From: Clostridium gelidum
GTDB taxonomy: Bacteria; Bacillota; Clostridia; Clostridiales; Clostridiaceae
Length of the DNA stretch: 64,000 nucleotides
Assembly (NCBI RefSeq): GCF_019977655.1
Contig: NZ_AP024849.1
Span: 2,451,001 to 2,515,000, forward strand
Reading direction: 5' to 3'
This document shows positions 1 through 8,794 of the stretch, piece by piece (the first letter of the stretch is position 1; the number at the start of each line of letters is the position of its first letter). Made by a program: the position numbers and the translations under genes. The notes under the pieces were generated by a model. That model was not told the origin of the DNA. It worked only from the letters and a program-made list of their open reading frames with translations, and ran no database searches.

Positions 1-210
1 TCTGAGGTCTACTTTTGTGATGAAATAAGGCAAGGAAAGCTTGTGAGATAGATATTTGTAATTCACTTAAAATGAATTTATAATCGACCAATATAAAGAT
101 GATTGAGCTAATATTTATTGAAGATAAATATATTCAAGGCCATGAAGGATTTTGTAAAAAGGTATGTAGGAAGATTTAAGGGAGTTAATATAGAATTAAT
201 TGAAGCATAG
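1..210 (+). other. Possible gene-end remnants at window edge
   Basis: A short open frame runs off the left edge and stops at 49-51. A second frame is open from 112 and ends at 208-210 inside the 5' arm of a terminator; its tail reads MKDFVKRYVGRFKGV and onward. Both look like 3' ends of coding sequence separated by stops, perhaps one decayed gene. I do not recognise the family. The terminator just downstream supports a transcript entering from the left. Confidence 0.2.
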
Positions 211-228
211 GTTGTTCTATGCTTTTTT
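204..228 (+). terminator. Rho-independent terminator
   Basis: The arms AGCATAG (204-210) and CTATGCT (217-223) pair around a GTTGTT loop and run into a T tract ending at 228. It would end transcripts entering from the left edge and insulate the defence gene pair that follows. Confidence 0.6.
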
Positions 229-412
229 GCATAATGGAATATAATTTTAAAAGTATGTGTAAATATTTAGGTGGACTTATGGGAAAAATAATGTTATTTG
301 GTAAAAGTTGTAGTACAATTATATTATGATAATGCAATGTATTATTATGTCTATAATGGGCAGTTAGAGCAATTATGATAAAAAATTTATTATGTACATA
401 GGAGTAAGTTAT

Positions 413-2374
413 ATGCAAGAAATTCAATTAGTATATTTTTGTTTACTTGAATCAGATACGGGATTAAATAATACTGAGTTAACGTTTAGTAATCAATTTG
501 AATTTAGTATTAAAAAATTAGATAAAGAAAACCTTAGGTGTAAAGTTCTGATTAGCCGAAAAAAAACGGATAATATTACTGAAGAATTTTGGGGGAAAGA
601 AAAACATGTAAGTAGGGTTGATTTACTTGTAGGAGAAAATGGCGCAGGTAAAACTACGATAATGAAGTGTTTAGGGGGGCGTGATTATACTTATACGAAA
701 TGGTTTGCTATTTATAAGGAAGTAGTAGATCAAAACTTAAATTGGTTTTTTGATGCAAATGTGGATTATCCGTTTAGTATAGAAATATTAGAGGGGTGGA
801 ATATAGAAAATATTATTGAACCAAAAGAAATATATGACTCATCCATGATAGCTGAGTACATTCCTAATGCATTAGATAGAGAGTTTCAGAAGATTAAAGC
901 CTCATCAGTGTACAAGTTTGTTAAGCAAGAATTAGATATACTTCAGAAGGATTTTCCAGCTGAAAAATTAGCTTATAACTTTAATATTAGGGTTGATACT
1001 AATTTTATGGTTAAGTACTTGAAAAATGAAAAATTGAATATATATTTAAAAAATATATTAGAGACAGCTACTTGTATGATAAGCAAAAGTAAAGAATTTA
1101 AGTTAAACATTAGAACTAAAGAACAGTATGGTTATGGTGAAATAGATGAAGAGTATATTAAATATAGGCAATATGTAGATTCATTATTAGTAGAATGTTT
1201 CTATAAGGAGATGTTTTCAACAGAACGACTAAATTTAATAAAAATGATTATATATGTATTTTGGATAATGTATACTATTACCAATGTAAAAAATACTAGG
1301 GTTTTGGATTTTGAATGCAATGTTAATTCGTTATCAGAATTTAATCGTTATCTAAAAAGAGCGTTGAATCATATTATTAAGAAATCAAAAGATGAAAGTA
1401 ATATAATTAAAATAGTAAGAGATTATATAGAGTTTGATTTTATAGAAAAATTATTTTTATCAGTAAAAAAAGGATGGACTAAAATAAGAATTGGATCTAC
1501 AGTAGGTATTGAATGTACAATTTTGTTAAATAAAAAGTTGAATAAAGAAATAGATGAGAAGTTAATTGAGATTATTGATTTTACACAGAAAATTGAGAGT
1601 TATTCAAATAGTGATGATACAAAGTTAGTGAAATTACTATGGGTTGACTTTTGTAATATGAGTTCAGGAGAAAAGGAGCTCATATATTTATTTTCTAAGA
1701 TATATGATATTTTATCATTGAATGTAATTAAAGATGAGGAAGATGACTTTGAAGTTGAACTGTATGTTCAAGCTTCAAATTATTTGTTGCTTTTAGATGA
1801 ACCTGATTTAGCATTTCACCCTGAATGGTCAAGAAAATCAATATATTATGTAACAAAATTTATAAATGATTTACTTAGTGGAACTGATAAAAAATGCCAA
1901 CTTATTATTACGACTCATTCTCCATTTATGGTTTCTGATATGCCTTCAGATTATGTTACATGCATTAAAAAGAACACAGATGAAAATAAAAGTACTTATC
2001 GAACTATAGAAAAACCTAAATATAGTTTTGCAGCCAATATTTATGAGCTTTTAAATGATGGTTTTTTTATGGATGCACCTGTAGGAGAATTTGCGCAACA
2101 AAAAATTCATGAAATTATTACGAGAATTAAGGCGTTGAAAAGTTTTCTAGATAAAAATCGAAATAAAGAAATAGCTGCTATATCTGATTTTATTAATATG
2201 GTATCAGATAAATTAGTACGAGCTCGCCTATATGACATACTTCAGAAGGAGAGAAAGGATTCACTTGATATTAATTCACCAAATTTAATAGAAAATTTAA
2301 TAAAAGAAATAAAAGAGTTAAAACAAGAAGTATCAGAATTAAAAAGTAGAAGTTACAATGGAGAAAAATTATGA
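413..2374 (+). CDS. Septu-like (PtuA-type) AAA/ABC-class ATPase
   Basis: A cytoplasmic SMC/RecF-class ATPase of 653 residues. Walker A is GENGAGKT at residues 74-81, the signature-like SSGEKE at 417-422, Walker B LLLLDEPD with D462/E463, and the H-loop TTHSPF has H502. The large spacer between Walker A and the signature is helical, and the C-terminus is a Lys/Glu-rich probable coiled coil. An in-frame ATG lies at 392, but GGAG at 401-404 sits eight bases before the ATG at 413, so 413 is chosen. The stop overlaps the HNH nuclease start as ATGA, indicating tight co-translation. ATPase plus HNH nuclease is the architecture of Septu anti-phage defence (PtuA/PtuB). Family-level assignment is secure; the Septu label is inference from the pair. 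Other OLD/RecF-like defence ATPases are the alternative. Confidence 0.8.
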   Translation: MQEIQLVYFCLLESDTGLNNTELTFSNQFEFSIKKLDKENLRCKVLISRKKTDNITEEFWGKEKHVSRVDLLVGENGAGKTTIMKCLGGRDYTYTKWFAIYKEVVDQNLNWFFDANVDYPFSIEILEGWNIENIIEPKEIYDSSMIAEYIPNALDREFQKIKASSVYKFVKQELDILQKDFPAEKLAYNFNIRVDTNFMVKYLKNEKLNIYLKNILETATCMISKSKEFKLNIRTKEQYGYGEIDEEYIKYRQYVDSLLVECFYKEMFSTERLNLIKMIIYVFWIMYTITNVKNTRVLDFECNVNSLSEFNRYLKRALNHIIKKSKDESNIIKIVRDYIEFDFIEKLFLSVKKGWTKIRIGSTVGIECTILLNKKLNKEIDEKLIEIIDFTQKIESYSNSDDTKLVKLLWVDFCNMSSGEKELIYLFSKIYDILSLNVIKDEEDDFEVELYVQASNYLLLLDEPDLAFHPEWSRKSIYYVTKFINDLLSGTDKKCQLIITTHSPFMVSDMPSDYVTCIKKNTDENKSTYRTIEKPKYSFAANIYELLNDGFFMDAPVGEFAQQKIHEIITRIKALKSFLDKNRNKEIAAISDFINMVSDKLVRARLYDILQKERKDSLDINSPNLIENLIKEIKELKQEVSELKSRSYNGEKL

Positions 2375-3879
2375 TTTTAATAAATAAAAAATGCTTTGAC
2401 AATGAGGTTAATTTAAATATAGATGGTAAGAAAGAAATGAAACATTTAAAATCATGGTATCAGCCAATTATGGTCAATAAGATAGAAACTAAATATAATA
2501 ATCAAGGTAAGCCAAGTAGTAGAGCTTCTAAGGATTTTCAAAAGGAATATCTAGAGAATGAAAAATATATCATAGATAATATTATTCCTTTTTTCAAAAA
2601 AGAAAATGGATATATGGATAGAAATTTAATTAGTATTTTACTATTAGGAGATTTTATCGGAAATTTAGTTGAGTTGTCTGAAAAACCCCCTAGTGAGGAT
2701 TTTGGTGATTACTGGCTTAAAATTATAAGTTACTATGCAATTACTAAATTTGTGTTTTATGATTTGGGAAAAATGAAAAATAATATTATAAATTCTACTA
2801 AAAAGAAAAAAGTTAATCAGCAAAAATGTATAGAGATTATTGAAGATATTTATAATGCAAAGATTAAGGCGTTTAATTCTAATCATAAAAAATTTAAAAT
2901 TATCCCTGAAACATTAAGTATAGAATACGAATGCTTAACAAAATGGGATAAAAAATTTTTTATTAATAAGAGTATTATAGATATAAAAAAGAAAATATGT
3001 ATTGAACTACAGGAAAAAGAGAAATTTTATACAAATTGTTTTGGTAATGTTAATAAGTTAGGTGATATTGAAAAATTTAATAGAATGCTAAAATTTTTCA
3101 TTAGCTATGAGATGTTAGATGACAAGCAGAGACATATAATTCTGAATGCATTAGATGTATCAGTTTGTCCGTATTGCAATAGACAGTATATTACATCATA
3201 TGAGCCTAGTGAAAAGGGAAAAAATAAGATTGAGACATTGGCTACAGCTGATTTGGATCATTTTTATCCCAAAGCTAAGTTTCAATTATTTTCTTTATCG
3301 TTATATAATTTTGTGCCAGCTTGTCAGATATGCAATTCCCGAATGAAGATTGACAGGCCAATTGAAATTCTATACCCATATGCAGAATGTTTTGGAGATG
3401 AAGTGAAATTTGAAGTGATACCTGTAGATGAAGAAAATGAAGGAAAAGCACTCTTTGATTTACTATATGGAAGAGATGACACTTTGAAATCTGAAAAATA
3501 TAGGATTAATATTAATAGGTCTAATATAAGCGATAAAATAAAGGAAAAGCATATTGAGGGCTCAATTGAAATGTTTCAGTTAGAAAATGTATACCAATCA
3601 CATAAAGAATATGCAGCTCAAATTATTAGAACAAAGGCAATTTATGATAACCCAGTATATGAATCTGTAATGAATACTCTATTTAATAATGAATTTCCGC
3701 TAGGTGAAAATAGAAATATAAGTGTTAAGGCTATATTATCTCATTTAGAAGAAAAGACACCAGAAGAGCTTTCTGAAAATGAAAAAAACCGTATTTTATA
3801 TGGAATTGATACTGAAGATAAAAACCAGGATTTAAAGAAACCATTAGTAAAATTAACTCGTGATATATTAGATTTATAA
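2371..3879 (+). CDS. HNH endonuclease, Septu-like (PtuB-type) effector
   Basis: A 502-residue protein translationally coupled to the ATPase by a 4-nt overlap, with GGAGA just upstream. Residues 266-322 carry a zinc-supported HNH fold: CPYC (C266, C269), the catalytic LDHF segment (D296-H297), and CQICN (C318, C321, N322). This matches PtuB-type HNH nucleases, which are expected to cleave DNA when the partner ATPase senses infection. The protein is longer than the PtuB proteins I know: about 260 residues of unrecognised, mostly helical sequence precede the HNH core and about 180 follow it. The extra regions could form an interface with the ATPase or a second activity. The nuclease fold is well supported; target and trigger are not visible. 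Confidence 0.78.
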   Translation: MILINKKCFDNEVNLNIDGKKEMKHLKSWYQPIMVNKIETKYNNQGKPSSRASKDFQKEYLENEKYIIDNIIPFFKKENGYMDRNLISILLLGDFIGNLVELSEKPPSEDFGDYWLKIISYYAITKFVFYDLGKMKNNIINSTKKKKVNQQKCIEIIEDIYNAKIKAFNSNHKKFKIIPETLSIEYECLTKWDKKFFINKSIIDIKKKICIELQEKEKFYTNCFGNVNKLGDIEKFNRMLKFFISYEMLDDKQRHIILNALDVSVCPYCNRQYITSYEPSEKGKNKIETLATADLDHFYPKAKFQLFSLSLYNFVPACQICNSRMKIDRPIEILYPYAECFGDEVKFEVIPVDEENEGKALFDLLYGRDDTLKSEKYRININRSNISDKIKEKHIEGSIEMFQLENVYQSHKEYAAQIIRTKAIYDNPVYESVMNTLFNNEFPLGENRNISVKAILSHLEEKTPEELSENEKNRILYGIDTEDKNQDLKKPLVKLTRDILDL

Positions 3880-3926
3880 TCTTAAAATATTATATTGTTT
3901 TATTGGAATTTTAAATCAAGCTACCT

Positions 3927-3938
3927 ATTATTCATATA
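3927..3938 (+). repeat. Intergenic motif ATTATTCATATA, copy A
   Basis: First of four exact copies of ATTATTCATATA, lying 48 bases after the HNH gene stop. Immediate flanks are CCT before and ACCTAGAG after. No promoter or terminator role is evident. Confidence 0.5.
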
Positions 3939-4141
3939 ACCTAGAGAATATTTTTAATTTGATGTAGTAATTAATCTTTGAAAATTGAACAATGAAATAT
4001 TTTTTAAATATTCTATAATGAGAATATATTTACAAAATTAAATCATAGGAATAACATAATAAACATCATATAAGAAAATGTGAAATTAATATTTCTATAT
4101 AATGTATTATTATAGAAATGATAGTGGGGAGAGAATATATC

Positions 4142-5020
4142 ATGCAGAGAAAGAAAAAAATGGGTATGGTTACTTTTATAGTGATTATTAGTATATTTCT
4201 TATATATTTTTCTATAGGAAAATTAGATACTACTAGTATTAGTCCTATTATTGATTCAAGTAATATAGAACAATTGCCAAAAAACTTTCGTATGTGTAAT
4301 AGTTATATAAAAGATGACGTGGTGCAAGATTTAATTGGACTATCTGATTTAAACATTTCTGGAAGTGGACAGTTTTCAGAAAACAGTCTAAATCTAATGA
4401 AGAAGGAAATAGATAGTAATTCTATAATTATTGTAGATTTAAAGCAAGAGGATCATGGATTTATAAATGGCACACCGATAAGTTGGGTAAATAAGAAGAA
4501 TACATCCAACAAAGGATTAACTAAAGAACAAATATTAGATAATGAAAATAATAAGTTGAGTAGTATTGAAAATAACAAAGAAATATCAATTCAAAATCAA
4601 AAATTAATACCTACAAAGGTACAAAATGAAAATGAATTAGTTGAGAATAAGGGAATGTCTTATATACGTATACCAGTCACAGATAAAGAAAAACCAAGTA
4701 ATGATACGGTTGATTATTTTGTACAATTTGTTCAATCTTTACCTCAAAATACATGGGTACATTTTCATTGCGAAGAGGGACTGGGTAGAACAACTACCTT
4801 TATGGTAATGTATGATATTATGAAAAATGCTAAAAGAGTTAACCTCGATGATATAATGACCAGACAAGTTTTAATTGGTGGACAAGACTTGTTAGATGCT
4901 AAAGTTAATATATCTACAAATGCGAAAGAAAGAACTGAATTTATAAAAAAATTCTATAAATATGCATCTCAAAACGATGATAACTTTAAGATTACATGGT
5001 CTAAATGGTTAAAAAACTAA
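4142..5020 (+). CDS. Membrane-anchored PTP-like phytase/dual-specificity phosphatase
   Basis: A 292-residue protein with an N-terminal hydrophobic helix (about residues 8-25), acting as an uncleaved signal or membrane anchor that places the catalytic domain outside the cytoplasm. The cysteine-phosphatase loop is HCEEGLGRT, with nucleophile C210 and phosphate-binding R216 (HCX5R), followed by TTFM as in PTP-like inositol phosphatases. The segment LPKNFRMCNS near the mature N-terminus is also typical of that family. Likely substrates are inositol polyphosphates or phosphotyrosine; the sequence does not decide. GGGGAGAG at 4126-4133 fits the ATG at 4142 better than the in-frame ATG at 4118. It stands alone, followed by a hairpin terminator. 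Confidence 0.72.
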   Translation: MQRKKKMGMVTFIVIISIFLIYFSIGKLDTTSISPIIDSSNIEQLPKNFRMCNSYIKDDVVQDLIGLSDLNISGSGQFSENSLNLMKKEIDSNSIIIVDLKQEDHGFINGTPISWVNKKNTSNKGLTKEQILDNENNKLSSIENNKEISIQNQKLIPTKVQNENELVENKGMSYIRIPVTDKEKPSNDTVDYFVQFVQSLPQNTWVHFHCEEGLGRTTTFMVMYDIMKNAKRVNLDDIMTRQVLIGGQDLLDAKVNISTNAKERTEFIKKFYKYASQNDDNFKITWSKWLKN

Positions 5021-5059
5021 TTAAAATTTTATAAATAAATATGAAGCATAATTAATTAG

Positions 5060-5094
5060 AATATCGCATTAACAGAATGAATTTGCGGTATTTT
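5060..5094 (+). terminator. Hairpin terminator after phosphatase gene
   Basis: AATATCGCA (5060-5068) pairs with TGCGGTATT (5084-5092), with one T-G pair, and is followed by a short T run. Confidence 0.45.
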
Positions 5095-5096
5095 AA

Positions 5097-5517
5097 TACT
5101 GCGTCATACTATTTACGGATGTAGGCGTAGGTGCTGCAACATTATTTATTTATTATAGAGAACAAAACTTCCCATTATTCATATACTCATTAGGCTAATA
5201 ATTAGAGGGAGAAAGTATCATTAAATTTGGATATGTTGTATCTATAAATAGGATGTTACAAATTAAATTAATACGTTTTCTAAAAAATACTAAAGGCAAT
5301 ATATTAACTTATGGGATTACAAGAACTCTGAATTTATAAAAGCAAAATCAAAACCAGTAAAATATTTATTAAAAAACTTATAAAAACAGTAATGAATAGA
5401 TAAAAGAAGAGCACAAGAAAGGTATATATAAGTCAAAGTATTATAATATCTAGAAAGTATGCCTAAGATAACAAACACAATATAGTAAATAAAAAGATTA
5501 AGAAAGTTGAGTGTATT
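5097..5517 (+). other. Gene-free stretch with possible coding remnants
   Basis: No intact gene is seen. One frame running up to the TAA at 5195-5197 encodes a hydrophobic tail (for example GVGAATLFIYYREQ), and another near 5330-5385 encodes a lysine-rich fragment ending at a stop. Both look like decayed coding sequence but match no family I recognise. Copy B of the ATTATTCATATA motif lies inside. Confidence 0.25.
5174..5185 (+). repeat. Intergenic motif ATTATTCATATA, copy B
   Basis: Second exact copy, preceded by CCC and followed by CTCATTAGG, 1,247 bases downstream of copy A. Confidence 0.5.
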
Positions 5518-6456
5518 ATGAGTTTGCCCCAAATATGTACACTAAAAAAATACTTTAGTGAAAAAGAAAGAAGAAAATTATTTAAAAGAAATCTTGAAGA
5601 ATTTGAGCAATATAAAATACAATTACAAAATAGTGAAATAATAGAACTTAAAAATGAGAAAATAGAGGTTGAAGTAAACCTATGTAGTAAGAAACCTTTT
5701 TCGGAATACATTTTTCAAGTTATATCAATAGGTTTGACAATTTTAGTGTTAATAATATCAATAGGATATTATATTTTAAGCGATTCAGCTGGAATACTTG
5801 GCTATAGTAATTATTTAAGCCAGAGAATTGAACTTTTTAGAAGTGTTAATAAAAATATCAGTAATGTAAATTCTTCAATTGTTGAGGATAATGATTTAGA
5901 AACAGATAGAGACTATTTAGAATTAAATAAACTATTATCTGATTTCACTCGAAATTCAAATATAAGAGCTATGGATATATGTTCAAATGAAGAAGCATAT
6001 CGTGAATATAACAAAAGTTTTCAAGAAATGGTAAGAAAAATAGATAGCAATCCCAAATTTGAAAAATATTCAAGTAAATTATCTAGTTCAAAGCAAGATA
6101 TAATAAAGATAGGTAATATAAACAAAGATTTTGAAGTATTTAATGCTAAAACAACACCGATACAACAATTTTATGGATTTATGTTTTATGCTTCTTTAGG
6201 TTTGTTAGGATTTTCTATTGTAATAATATTTTTTATTAAAGGATATGATGAATTTAATATTAACCAAGAATATATTAATAGAAAAAAATTAGAATTTATA
6301 AATTACTTAATAGATATTAAGACAAAAGAAATAGAGGTTGAAAAAAAGATAATAATTTCATTTAGTACTAATAATCTTAAAAGTAATGTAATAAAAAAGA
6401 GCGTAGCTTTTGGGAGTAAAATAATGTGTAAATTTGCACATTTAATAAGAAAATAG
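5518..6456 (+). CDS. Hypothetical two-helix membrane protein with coiled-coil loop
   Basis: A 312-residue protein of no recognised family. About 60 charged residues precede a first transmembrane helix (about 65-88). A charged, coiled-coil-like segment of about 125 residues follows, then a second helix (about 215-243) and a basic tail. This hairpin topology would place the middle segment on one face of the membrane and both termini on the other. The upstream ribosome-binding site is weak (GAAAGTTGAG), so the start is uncertain. It is transcribed alone, between phosphatase and Rpn-family genes, in a stretch where single genes alternate with a shared 12-nt motif. A defence or phage-related role is conceivable from context only. 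Confidence 0.5.
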   Translation: MSLPQICTLKKYFSEKERRKLFKRNLEEFEQYKIQLQNSEIIELKNEKIEVEVNLCSKKPFSEYIFQVISIGLTILVLIISIGYYILSDSAGILGYSNYLSQRIELFRSVNKNISNVNSSIVEDNDLETDRDYLELNKLLSDFTRNSNIRAMDICSNEEAYREYNKSFQEMVRKIDSNPKFEKYSSKLSSSKQDIIKIGNINKDFEVFNAKTTPIQQFYGFMFYASLGLLGFSIVIIFFIKGYDEFNINQEYINRKKLEFINYLIDIKTKEIEVEKKIIISFSTNNLKSNVIKKSVAFGSKIMCKFAHLIRK

Positions 6457-6617
6457 GAATTTACATAAACAAAATCATTTTAATTAATTATAGTGTTAAA
6501 AAGAATAAAAACTAAGCCTTTTTACGAAATCTAGAGATGGGATTTATAAATTATGAAAGTATCAGAGAGAAATGATTAAAGAGCTTCTTTAATATAGATA
6601 ACATATATCAACGTCCC

Positions 6618-6629
6618 ATTATTCATATA
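6618..6629 (+). repeat. Intergenic motif ATTATTCATATA, copy C
   Basis: Third exact copy, with the same CCC before it as copy B and ATTACAAGC after, 1,444 bases after copy B. Confidence 0.5.
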
Positions 6630-6710
6630 ATTACAAGCTTATAAACTACCAAAGATGTATATTTAATGGGGAGTTTACAGTAAACAATCCCTTCATTTGA
6701 TATGTAAAAG

Positions 6711-6750
6711 ACACAAAGCATTTTGATTTTGAAATATTTTGTGTTTTTTT
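6711..6750 (+). terminator. Rho-independent terminator
   Basis: ACACAAA (6711-6717) pairs with TTTGTGT (6738-6744), with further pairing inside, followed by a run of T. It probably ends the transcript of the membrane-protein gene 250 bases upstream. Confidence 0.6.
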
Positions 6751-6836
6751 ATCATTGTATTATAGAATGTATGTTTGCATAAGAAGGAGGAAATAAGCCA
6801 ATACTATGGAGGAGATGATAAATGGAGGTAGAAACT

Positions 6837-7754
6837 ATGACTAAATTATTAGATCCTAAAAACGATGTTGTTTTTCAAAAGTTATTTGGAATGAAAATAA
6901 ATAAAAAAATATTAATCAGTTTTCTCAATTCTATATTAAATTTGAAAGGAATTAATTCAATTAAAGAGGTGGAGTTTGAAGAAAAGCACCTTGATGTATC
7001 ATTGATTGCAAGCGAAAAGTTAAGTATATTAGATTTACATGTAACAACTGAAAAAGATATGCATGTAAATGTAGAAATACAATTAATAAATCAGTATAAT
7101 ATGATTAAAAGGACAATATTTTATATGTCAAAAATGTTGTTAGGTCAGCTTAGAAAAGGTCAAGATTATTCTTGTTTAAATAGAACTGTAACTATTAATA
7201 TCCTTAATTTTAATTACTTAGACGGTGAAAGCTTTATTAAATGTTATGGTTTATTTGAAAAGGAGACTAAAAAGCCACTAACGGATTTGCTGGAGTTAAT
7301 TTTTATTGAGTTACCTAAATTTAAGCTGTTTGGAGAAAAACATAAATCCATTAATCTAAATGAAGAATATAATGAAAAATTATACAAATGGTTAACATTT
7401 TTATCAAATCCAACTGGAAAGGAGACTGAGGAATTTATGAAAACTGATGGAGAAATTAAAGAAGCTATGGACGTACTCTACAAAATAAGTGGAGATAAGG
7501 AAGCTGTAATGCTTGCAGAAATGAGAGAAAAAGCAATTATGGATGAGCAGAGTCGATTTAACGGTGCAAGAAGAGAAGGACGAACAGAAGTATTAAAAGA
7601 AACTATAATAGATAATTTAAGCGAACTGGGAAATGTGCCACAGAATTTAATTGATTTTATAAATGAACAAGATAATATTGATGTATTAAAGTTTTGGACT
7701 AAAATTGCGGCAAGGGCGGAGAGTTTAGAGGAATTTGGAGAGAAAATAAAATAA
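6837..7754 (+). CDS. Rpn family recombination-promoting nuclease/putative transposase (PD-(D/E)XK)
   Basis: The N-terminus LLDPKNDVVFQKLFG and the core LDLHV...VEIQL are characteristic of the Rpn/PDDEXK_2 family, cytoplasmic DNA endonucleases that promote recombination in enterobacteria. Counting from the ATG at 6837, the predicted active site is D66 and E80-x-Q82. The C-terminal half is helical and charged, as usual, with an EGRTEVLKE-type tail. Two starts are plausible: ATG 6822 with GGAGGAG at 6808-6814, or ATG 6837 with GGAGGT at 6824-6829. The latter matches the usual family N-terminus. Length (305 residues) is normal. It is monocistronic, and family members are often found in accessory DNA, as here. 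Confidence 0.8.
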   Translation: MTKLLDPKNDVVFQKLFGMKINKKILISFLNSILNLKGINSIKEVEFEEKHLDVSLIASEKLSILDLHVTTEKDMHVNVEIQLINQYNMIKRTIFYMSKMLLGQLRKGQDYSCLNRTVTINILNFNYLDGESFIKCYGLFEKETKKPLTDLLELIFIELPKFKLFGEKHKSINLNEEYNEKLYKWLTFLSNPTGKETEEFMKTDGEIKEAMDVLYKISGDKEAVMLAEMREKAIMDEQSRFNGARREGRTEVLKETIIDNLSELGNVPQNLIDFINEQDNIDVLKFWTKIAARAESLEEFGEKIK

Positions 7755-7820
7755 GTAAAGTGGAATAATTTCCAATATTGTATCTAACCAAAGTATTAAG
7801 AGTATTAATTTTAAATTTTA

Positions 7821-7832
7821 ATTATTCATATA
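7821..7832 (+). repeat. Intergenic motif ATTATTCATATA, copy D
   Basis: Fourth exact copy, 67 bases after the Rpn gene stop and 1,203 bases after copy C. It is followed by ATTAGGAAGC. I found no further copy of the 12-mer downstream in the window. Confidence 0.5.
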
Positions 7833-7922
7833 ATTAGGAAGCGTTATACGAAATTTAAAAAATCAATTGAAGTTATTGTATATTCTAGTTTTAAGCATAG
7901 AGGCACAGAATAATTTAATTTG

Positions 7923-7966
7923 AGATAAAAGCGCATCATTTGTGAGTAATGGACGTTTTTATCTTT
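7923..7966 (+). terminator. Strong hairpin, probable terminator
   Basis: AGATAAAAGCG (7923-7933) pairs with CGTTTTTATCT (7954-7964), with one G-U pair, and is followed by TT only. The rest of 7755-8160 is featureless AT-rich DNA apart from motif copy D. Confidence 0.45.
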
Positions 7967-8160
7967 GCTATTAATACAGTTTATTTAGATAAAAAATAAG
8001 GTAGAAGAAATCGTTATAATTTAATAAATATTGATTCGTAATATATAATAATTTATATGGAGAAGGTATCGTATATATATTCCAATTGATAATGTAAAAT
8101 TTCAATAATAACTTATATAGTTATTAAAAGAATAAAATTAGTGAGCGGAAGGAAATTAAA

Positions 8161-8661
8161 ATGAAAAAGTTAATTATGATTAATGGAACAATGGGAGTAG
8201 GAAAAAGCACAGTATGTAATATATTATTTAAAATGTTAAATAACAGTGTTTATTTAGATGGAGATTGGTGTTGGAATATGAATCCTTTTGTGGTATCAGA
8301 TGAAAATAAAGAAATGGTAATAAACAATATTTCATATTTATTGAAATCTTACTTAAACAATTCAGGGTACAAATATATTATTTTCTGTTGGGTAATGCAT
8401 GATGAGGCTATATTTAAACAAATATTAGATAAATTAAAGGAATTTGATTTTGAGCTTCATAAGGTATCATTAGTCTGCAGTGAAGAATCTCTTAAAAATA
8501 GATTAGATGTTGATGTTAAAAATGGTATTAGAAAAACTGATGTTATTAGTAGGAGTATAGAGAGAATTTCATTTTATGAAAAAATGGATACTGTTAAGAT
8601 TGATGTAAGTAACATTACTCCACATGAGACTGCAAAGAAAATTTGTGAAATAGTTCAGTGA
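8161..8661 (+). CDS. P-loop nucleotide kinase-like protein
   Basis: A 166-residue soluble protein with the P-loop GTMGVGKST at residues 9-17 directly after the first beta strand. The Y-L-D-G-D-W segment at residues 36-41 is consistent with a small-molecule kinase of the AAA_33/shikimate-kinase-like class. Length fits single-domain kinases of nucleosides or antibiotics. The substrate cannot be read from the sequence. GGAAGGAA precedes the start. It is followed by two acetyltransferase genes on the same strand with 120-130 bp gaps, a grouping that could hint at small-molecule modification or resistance, but this is only contextual. Confidence 0.65.
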   Translation: MKKLIMINGTMGVGKSTVCNILFKMLNNSVYLDGDWCWNMNPFVVSDENKEMVINNISYLLKSYLNNSGYKYIIFCWVMHDEAIFKQILDKLKEFDFELHKVSLVCSEESLKNRLDVDVKNGIRKTDVISRSIERISFYEKMDTVKIDVSNITPHETAKKICEIVQ

Positions 8662-8794
8662 TATTGGGGAAAATTCTGAATGAAAATAAAAGATTAAGAG
8701 AACAATTAGAGAAATTAAAGTAAATTAGCTAAAATACAATAGTAAAGTATGACGGAAATTATTTATATTTTATGTTGATGAGAAAGGATACACT

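Noticed and set aside
3155..3346. 63-codon frame inside the HNH gene
   Set aside because: It lies wholly within the nuclease core in another frame, without a ribosome-binding site; the cysteine-rich frame is clearly the real one.
3927..7832. Integron attC sites or CRISPR repeats
   Set aside because: The 12-mer has no paired core sites like attC and the spacing of more than 1 kb with genes between excludes a CRISPR array.
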